Positions 59,179-64,000 of a DNA stretch of 64,000 nt are shown here, piece by piece. The DNA is from Verrucomicrobiota bacterium (GTDB lineage: Bacteria; Verrucomicrobiota; Verrucomicrobiia; Chthoniobacterales; SZAS-18). Both the position numbers and the translations under genes were made by a program. The first letter of the stretch is position 1; each line of letters starts with the position of its first letter. The DNA lies in the NCBI GenBank assembly GCA_018240025.1, contig JAFEGM010000032.1:191484-255483 (forward strand), given 5' to 3'. The notes under the pieces are model-generated. The model saw only the letters and a list, made by a program, of their open reading frames with translations. It had not been told where the DNA came from and ran no database searches.

Positions 59179-60828
59179 ATGCCGAATCCCGTCCCGCTCC
59201 CGCCGCTCCGTCGCCTCGCCACCTGGCCCGCGCGCGCCGGCATCCTCGTCCTGGCCCATCTCGGAACGCTGCACGGCGAACCGACCCAGCTCTACTCGCA
59301 CGGCGATCCTTCCGACGCCGAGCAGTACGCGCTCGAGATCGTCAACGGACCGACCACCACCACGCTCGGCCTGCTCGATCCCCCGCCCCTCGCCTTCCAT
59401 CCGCAGTTGCTCGCCGCCGCGCGGGTTCAAGCTGCCGCCATGGTCAGCGGGAACTACCTCGGCCACCGTCCGCAGGCCGGCACGCCAGCAGAGAGCGCCG
59501 CCGCTATCGTCAGCCGGCTCAACGCGGCGGGCTATGGCGCCATCAAGTCGGCCCGCGAGCTCATCTACGGGCCGCTCTCCAGCAGCCTGAGCAGCGGAAT
59601 CGGCAAGTACGGAGCGCTCGACCTGCCGGCCTTTCCCGCCTGGCAGTCGATCTCCGCGGACGTCGCCACGACCGCCCCCAAGGAGGCGGGGATCGGCCTG
59701 GCCAGCGGCACCGGCAGTGCTGTGGCACCCGTCGTCATGGTCCAGGAACTCGCTACCTCGGCGGCCGAGGCCTCGACTCCGTTTCTCACCGGCGTGGCCT
59801 TTCGGGACCGCGACCTCGATGCCGCCTATTCGATGGGCGAAGGCCTCGCCGGCATCACGGTGAAGCCGACCAGCGGCGACTACTACGCGGTCACCAGCGC
59901 TTCGGGCGGCTATGCGCTGCCGCTCCGGAATCTGCCCGCCGGAGCCACCTCGGTCACGGTCAACTTCAGCGGCGGCTCGCTCGGGACCACAACGGTGACC
60001 AAGACCATCGCCTTGCGGGGCACGGAGAACGTGCGCGCCGACTACGTCAGTCCCGTGGTGCGGCTGATCAATCTCTCCACCCGCCTGCGCGTGGAAACCG
60101 GGGATCAGGTGGCCATCGCCGGCTTCGTGGTCGGCGGCAGCGGCTCGAAGCGGGTGCTGGTCCGCGCCCTCGGCCCCTCGCTCACCGCCGCGGGCGTGAC
60201 CGGCGCGCTGGCCGATCCCACCCTGCAACTGGCCGACGCGCAGGGAGCCACGCTCGCCAGCAACGACCAATGGGCGGAGACGCAGGCGGCCGGCATCAAC
60301 GCCACCGGCCTCGCGCCGGGCTCGGCCACGGAGTCGGCCATTCTCACCACGCTCGCGCCGGGTTCGTACACCGCCATCGTGCGCGGCGCGGGAGCGACCA
60401 CCGGCATCGGGCTGGTCGAGGTCTACGATCTCGACCTGCCGGCCGACAGTTACCCCATCAACGTCTCCACCCGCGGCGTGGTGGGGACCGGCGATGCGGT
60501 CATGATCGCCGGCTTCGTCGTCAAGGGCGCCGACAGCAAGACCGTCGTGGTCCGGGCAATCGGGCCGTCCCTGACCGCAGCAGGCGTCAGCGGGGCGTTG
60601 AGCGACCCGTCGCTCGAACTCTACAACGCTGCCGGCACCCTCGTGCAGCAGAACGACAACTGGGCAGACACGCAGTCCGCCGCGCTGACCGCCGCCGGAC
60701 TCGCGCCCGCAAACGCGCGCGACGCCGCCTTGATCGCCACCCTGGCTCCCGGAGCCTACACCGCGGTCATCCGCGGAGTCGGCGGAGCCACCGGAGTCGC
60801 GCTGGCCGAGGTCTACGCGCGCGATTAG
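59179..60828 (+). CDS. Exported CAP-domain protein with twin C-terminal modules
   Basis: 549 residues with a signal-like segment (RAGILVLAHLGTLHG). The CAP/SCP domain covers about 45-195: EQYALEIVNG, HPQLLAAARVQAAAMV, and a late AGIGLASGTG strand; the residues of the usual His/Glu pair are only partly retained. A carboxypeptidase-regulatory-like stretch follows (FRDRDLDAAYSMGEGLAGI) to about 290. The C-terminus has two copies of the shared ~125-residue module at 296-421 and 426-549. It is predicted secreted or surface-bound. Its 3' end runs directly into a GAGGAC-repeat element. Confidence 0.87.
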   Translation: MPNPVPLPPLRRLATWPARAGILVLAHLGTLHGEPTQLYSHGDPSDAEQYALEIVNGPTTTTLGLLDPPPLAFHPQLLAAARVQAAAMVSGNYLGHRPQAGTPAESAAAIVSRLNAAGYGAIKSARELIYGPLSSSLSSGIGKYGALDLPAFPAWQSISADVATTAPKEAGIGLASGTGSAVAPVVMVQELATSAAEASTPFLTGVAFRDRDLDAAYSMGEGLAGITVKPTSGDYYAVTSASGGYALPLRNLPAGATSVTVNFSGGSLGTTTVTKTIALRGTENVRADYVSPVVRLINLSTRLRVETGDQVAIAGFVVGGSGSKRVLVRALGPSLTAAGVTGALADPTLQLADAQGATLASNDQWAETQAAGINATGLAPGSATESAILTTLAPGSYTAIVRGAGATTGIGLVEVYDLDLPADSYPINVSTRGVVGTGDAVMIAGFVVKGADSKTVVVRAIGPSLTAAGVSGALSDPSLELYNAAGTLVQQNDNWADTQSAALTAAGLAPANARDAALIATLAPGAYTAVIRGVGGATGVALAEVYARD

Positions 60829-60831
60829 TTT

Positions 60832-60872
60832 GCCTGCGGCTCGGTCGATTCGAGGACGAGGACGAAGACGAG
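60832..60872 (+). repeat. 3' element with GAGGAC tandem repeats, copy 2
   Basis: GCCTGCGGCTCGGTCGATTC then GAGGACGAGGACGAAGACGA, starting 3 bases after the CAP stop codon on the coding strand. It matches the elements at 61228-61283 and 30803-30900 (both minus). Confidence 0.8.
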
Positions 60873-60935
60873 CGCGCGAGCCGAAATCGCGGGCATCGAG
60901 AATGAGACGATTACTACCGTCACGTGAGCAGACTT

Positions 60936-61099
60936 CGTCGCTGGGGTGGAGTTCCGCCTCCACCAACGTTGCCGGGGCCTGAGGTGTCTCCGCTGAGCTC
61001 AGCACACGGTCGGAAGCGGTGTCGATCGCTTCACTTTTCGTCGGCTTACCGTCATCCCGGCAGGCCGTCGGCGGAGGTGGAACTCCACCCCACCGACGG
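60936..61099. repeat. Repeat C: paired palindromes in the convergent gap
   Basis: GGGGTGGAGTTCCGCCTCCACC lies at 60942-60963, and a related hairpin at 61065-61099 has CCGTCGG and CCGACGG arms around GGTGGAACTCCACC. The two are inverted relative to each other. With the two 3' elements they fill the 60829-61289 gap; no gene was seen. Confidence 0.7.
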
Positions 61100-61227
61100 A
61101 GCCGAGTCCTGGATGACTCCACGCCGTTCGGACCTACTGACTCTAGAAAACGCCTGACACCCGCTGCGCCAGGGAAGCCGCGGAGCGGTCCGCCCGAGCC
61201 GGCCCGCCGACGACGTCGGCTGCGCCT

Positions 61228-61283
61228 TCGTCCTCGTCCTCGTCCTCGTCCTCCTCCTCGATTCGACCGAAGCCGCAGGCCGC
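61228..61283 (-). repeat. 3' element with GAGGAC tandem repeats, copy 3
   Basis: On the minus strand, GGCCTGCGGCTTCGGTCGAA is followed by TCGAGGAGGAG and then GAC-GAG repeats. It begins 6 bases after the DUF885 stop codon. Confidence 0.8.
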
Positions 61284-61289
61284 CTCCCC

Positions 61290-63029
61290 CTACTTGCTTT
61301 GCGCCGCGATCCACGCGTCCATCCGCTTCTCCAGCACGCTGAGCGGCACCGCGCCGCAGGCGAGCAGGTGGTCGTGCCAGGCGCGCAGATCGAACTTCGG
61401 ACCGAGGGCCTTGGTCGCCTTCGCCCGCAGTTCCTTGATCTTGATCTGGCCAATCTTGTAGGCCAGTGCCTGCCCGGGCCACGCGATGTAGCGGTCGATC
61501 TCGTTGACGATGTCCTGCTCGGTCTTAGCCGCATTGGCCATGAAGAAATCGATCGCCTGCTGCCGGCTCCACTTCAGGTGGTGCATGCCGGTATCGACCA
61601 CCAGTCGCACGGCGCGCCACATGTCGTAGGTCAGCTCGCCGAATTTGTCGTAGGGATCCTCGTAGAGGCCCATCTCGTTGCCGAGCGATTCCGAGTACAA
61701 GCCCCAGCCCTCGACATACGCCGTGTAGCCGCCAAACCGGCGGAACTCGGGCAACTCGCCCTGCTCCTGCGCCAGCGCGATCTGCAGATGGTGGCCCGGA
61801 ACCGCTTCGTGCACGGAAAGCACCCGCATCTCCCATTTCGGGCGCGTCTCGGGCTTGTAGAGGTTCACGAAGTACCGCCCGGCCCGGCTGCCGTCCGCCG
61901 CCGGCTGCGAGTAGTAGGCGGTGGTGGTGTCCGGCGCGATGGCGGCTGGAATCGGCTCCACGCCGTAGGGCATGCGCGGGAGCTTGCGGAAGACCTTCAC
62001 GAGGAGCGGATCGATCTCCTTCGAAATCGCGCGGTAGCCGGCCAGCAGTTCCTCGCCGGTCTTGTAGAAGAATTTCGGATCGGTCCGCAGATGGACGAAG
62101 AACTCCGCCAGCGTGCCCTTGAAGCCGACCTTCTCGCGGATCTTCTCCATCTCCGCGCGGATGCGCTTCACCTCGGCCTGGCCGATGTCGTGGATCTCCT
62201 GCGGCGTGAGCTCGGTGGTGGTGAACGACCGGGCCCGCGACGCATAGAAGCCCGCCGCGGGATGCTGCCAAGCTCCGACTGCGTCGTAGCACCCAGGCAG
62301 GTATTCGCTCTCGAAGAAGGCCTTGAACTTTTTGTAGGCCGGCACGATGCGCTCGCTCACGGCCTGCTTGGCCGCCTCCGTCAGCCGCGCGCGCTCGGCC
62401 TCCGGCACCGCGGCCGCGAAGCGGCGGAACGGCTTGAAGAATCCGGAGTCCTCCGGCTTGGCCACGATCTGCTTGTCGAGCTGCGCCGGTACGCGCTGCA
62501 TGACGACCTTGGGCTGCACGATGCGCGCCTTCACCCCCTCGCGGAGCAGCGTGGTCGCCTGCTCGAGAACCTCTGGGATCTTCTGCATGCGCGCGACCCA
62601 ATCCTCGTAGTCCTTGACCGTTTCGAAGCGCAGTCCGGAGGCGAACTCGTCCAGCGACTGCGGCCCGCCGCGCTGGTCGATGGCCACGAGATAGAGCTTG
62701 AAGGCACGACTGGCGATGCCCTCCTGCAGGTCGCGCTCGTAGAGATCGTAATTGAGCTGATCCGTCTCGCTCAGCTGCGCTCGTGGAATGGCCGCCAACC
62801 GTTTGGCTGCCTCGGTCTGCCGCACCTGCCGCGCCTCGACGGCCGCCAGCGATTGGTCGCCCCATTTGTCGTTCCACCGCCGGTCTCCCAGCGACGAGGC
62901 AAAGGTGGGCGATTGTTCGAGCCGATACTCCCATTCCGCCTTGAGGAAGGCCTGGAAATCCTCGGTGGGACCAGCCGGCAGGAGAGCCGGCGCGAATACG
63001 GCAGCGAGCAGCAGCGGAGGTAAGCGCAT
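61290..63029 (-). CDS. DUF885 family metallopeptidase-like protein
   Basis: 579 residues with a signal peptide ([18 protein letters not shown]); ATG 63029 is chosen to place it at the N-terminus. The metal motif HEAVPGHH is at 407-414, as in DUF885 and related M32-like carboxypeptidase folds, and [10 protein letters not shown] supplies the downstream Glu. These proteins are probable zinc peptidases or carboxypeptidases exported to the periplasm. It stands alone between repeat-rich gaps. Confidence 0.93.
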   Translation of the reverse strand: MRLPPLLLAAVFAPALLPAGPTEDFQAFLKAEWEYRLEQSPTFASSLGDRRWNDKWGDQSLAAVEARQVRQTEAAKRLAAIPRAQLSETDQLNYDLYERDLQEGIASRAFKLYLVAIDQRGGPQSLDEFASGLRFETVKDYEDWVARMQKIPEVLEQATTLLREGVKARIVQPKVVMQRVPAQLDKQIVAKPEDSGFFKPFRRFAAAVPEAERARLTEAAKQAVSERIVPAYKKFKAFFESEYLPGCYDAVGAWQHPAAGFYASRARSFTTTELTPQEIHDIGQAEVKRIRAEMEKIREKVGFKGTLAEFFVHLRTDPKFFYKTGEELLAGYRAISKEIDPLLVKVFRKLPRMPYGVEPIPAAIAPDTTTAYYSQPAADGSRAGRYFVNLYKPETRPKWEMRVLSVHEAVPGHHLQIALAQEQGELPEFRRFGGYTAYVEGWGLYSESLGNEMGLYEDPYDKFGELTYDMWRAVRLVVDTGMHHLKWSRQQAIDFFMANAAKTEQDIVNEIDRYIAWPGQALAYKIGQIKIKELRAKATKALGPKFDLRAWHDHLLACGAVPLSVLEKRMDAWIAAQSK

Positions 63030-63114
63030 GGGAGAGCCGCCCAAAAGAGGGGAGCGGCACCGAAAAGCCAATCCTCAAACGCGGGCGGAGGTGGCGGAGA
63101 TTGCGGAAATGGGC

Positions 63115-63290
63115 GTGAGGTCGCGCAGGTGGAGGATCACGCGAAGACTCGAAGAGGGCGAAGACGCGAACGGAGACAGTAGAGAGGTTTCGCGTCGTCC
63201 CGCACCATCGGGCGCTATCGGCGAAGGGATCCAATCCAGCCTTCTTTCGCGCCTTCGCCTGCTTCGCACCTTCGCGAGAGGCTTTTGGCC
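63115..63290. repeat. CCTTCGC-type repeat fragments upstream of the DUF885 gene
   Basis: GCGCCTTCGCCTGCTTCGCACC and inverted GCGAAGACTCGAAGAGGGCG are related to the ends of repeat A. They fill the first part of the 63030-63438 gap; the rest is the aceA promoter region. Confidence 0.45.
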
Positions 63291-63339
63291 GCGGTCGCCA
63301 GAGTATTCTGAACAAAAACTCACATTTTTCGTCGCCACA

Positions 63340-63384
63340 GCGAATTTTCGCTTTACACCAAAATTCGCCAGCGTAATTTCGCTG
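63340..63384 (+). promoter_or_regulatory. aceA promoter with two 14-bp operator-like inverted repeats
   Basis: AGCGAATTTTCGCT (63340-63353) and AGCGTAATTTCGCT (63371-63384) differ at two bases and are 31 bp apart, about three helical turns. A promoter with TTTACA (63353-63358) and TAATTT (63375-63380), spacing 16, lies between and under them. The first site touches the -35 and the second covers the -10, as for a repressor of aceA. The region is also AT-rich compared with its surroundings. Confidence 0.65.
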
Positions 63385-63438
63385 CACGCTCTCCGGAGCA
63401 TTTCTTCTTCATCCCGAAATCCCGACCGAAACACCCTT

Positions 63439-64000
63439 ATGAACCCGCTCGCCGAACGCATCGAAGAGACCTGGAAACAAGACCCCCGCTGGACTGGCAT
63501 CCGCCGCAACTACACGGCTGCCGACGTCCTCAAGCTCCGTGGCTCGGTGAAGGTGGAATACACCCTCGCTGAACTCGGCGCCCAGCGGTTGTGGGACCTC
63601 CTGCACAACGAGCCCTACATCAACGCCCTCGGCGCGCTGACGGGCAACCAGGCCGTGCAGCAGGTGAAGGCCGGGCTGAAGGCGATCTACCTCTCGGGCT
63701 GGCAGGTGGCGGCCGATGCCAATCTGGCCGGTCAGATGTATCCGGACCAGAGCCTCTATCCGGCCGATTCGGTGCCGGCGGTGGTCAAGCGCATCAACAA
63801 CGCCTTCATGCGCGCCGATCAGATCGCGCACAGCGAGGGCGACGACTCGGTCCGCTGGTTCGCGCCCATCGTGGCCGACGCCGAGGCGGGCTTCGGCGGT
63901 CCGCTCAATGCCTTCGAGCTGATGAAGGGCATGATCGAGGCGGGCGCGGCCGGCGTACATTTCGAGGATCAGCTCTCGAGCGAGAAGAAGTGCGGCCACA
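63439..64000 (+). CDS. aceA: Isocitrate lyase, 3' end beyond the window
   Basis: 187 residues are visible, starting [18 protein letters not shown]. The early strand [14 protein letters not shown], then [25 protein letters not shown] and [17 protein letters not shown], are ICL hallmarks, and the window ends at the catalytic Cys motif KKCGH. It cleaves isocitrate to glyoxylate and succinate in the glyoxylate shunt. The promoter has two operator-like sites, so the gene is probably regulated. No malate synthase is visible in this window. Confidence 0.97.
   Translation, partial: MNPLAERIEETWKQDPRWTGIRRNYTAADVLKLRGSVKVEYTLAELGAQRLWDLLHNEPYINALGALTGNQAVQQVKAGLKAIYLSGWQVAADANLAGQMYPDQSLYPADSVPAVVKRINNAFMRADQIAHSEGDDSVRWFAPIVADAEAGFGGPLNAFELMKGMIEAGAAGVHFEDQLSSEKKCGH

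Overview
The window is high-GC bacterial chromosome with no tRNA, rRNA, CRISPR array or intact insertion sequence that I can see. The gene content points to a Verrucomicrobiota bacterium, most likely Opitutaceae-like. It has several very large secreted beta-rich proteins with choice-of-anchor, LamG, CSLREA-like and parallel beta-helix domains, and a paired C-terminal module carried by three unrelated exported proteins. Catabolic and envelope genes lie between many short palindromic intergenic repeats. This taxonomic call is an inference from family content, not from a marker gene.

Layout. 1-11109 is the 3' part of a giant secreted protein whose start lies outside the window. 11260-14816 holds an FkbM-type methyltransferase, a small RRM protein with its own terminator, and an exported beta-helix protein; a ~150-bp repeat occurs in inverted orientation on both sides of the last two. 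14976-17551 (minus) holds an acetyl-CoA hydrolase/transferase-GNAT fusion and a DUF1345 membrane protein. 17711-23517 (plus) holds a secreted metalloprotease, a two-gene ABC exporter and an M50-like membrane protease. 23830-35767 holds three large exported proteins separated by repeat clusters.

36233-40198 (minus) is a probable five-gene operon: FmdB zinc ribbon, zinc-ribbon membrane protein, unknown exported protein, MutM-type glycosylase and an MTH1-like Nudix hydrolase. The last two form an 8-oxoguanine defence pair. It is divergent from an L,D-transpeptidase, which is followed by a TetR regulator with an adjacent alpha/beta hydrolase. 42798-45497 (minus) holds an amidase and an AGXT2-like aminotransferase. 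45651-49476 holds a small exported protein, an integral membrane protein and a Ser/Thr kinase with TPRs. 49498-52130 (minus) holds a GNAT, alanine dehydrogenase and class II fructose-bisphosphate aldolase. 52322-55231 is a DUF2339 membrane protein. 55271-59070 (minus) holds a small conserved protein, two GNATs, Tgt and a metallophosphoesterase, with a PIN-domain remnant between. 59179-60828 is a CAP-domain exported protein, 61290-63029 a DUF885 peptidase-like protein, and the window ends inside isocitrate lyase (aceA).

Most notable signals: (i) two near-identical 14-bp inverted repeats 31 bp apart over the aceA promoter; (ii) a paired ~125-residue C-terminal module at the end of three different exported proteins; (iii) purine-rich tandem repeats that begin right after stop codons, including a conserved element plus GAGGAC-type repeats at three gene ends; (iv) LamG domains that look inserted inside other folded domains of the giant protein; (v) a ~60-bp palindromic repeat unit at four loci.
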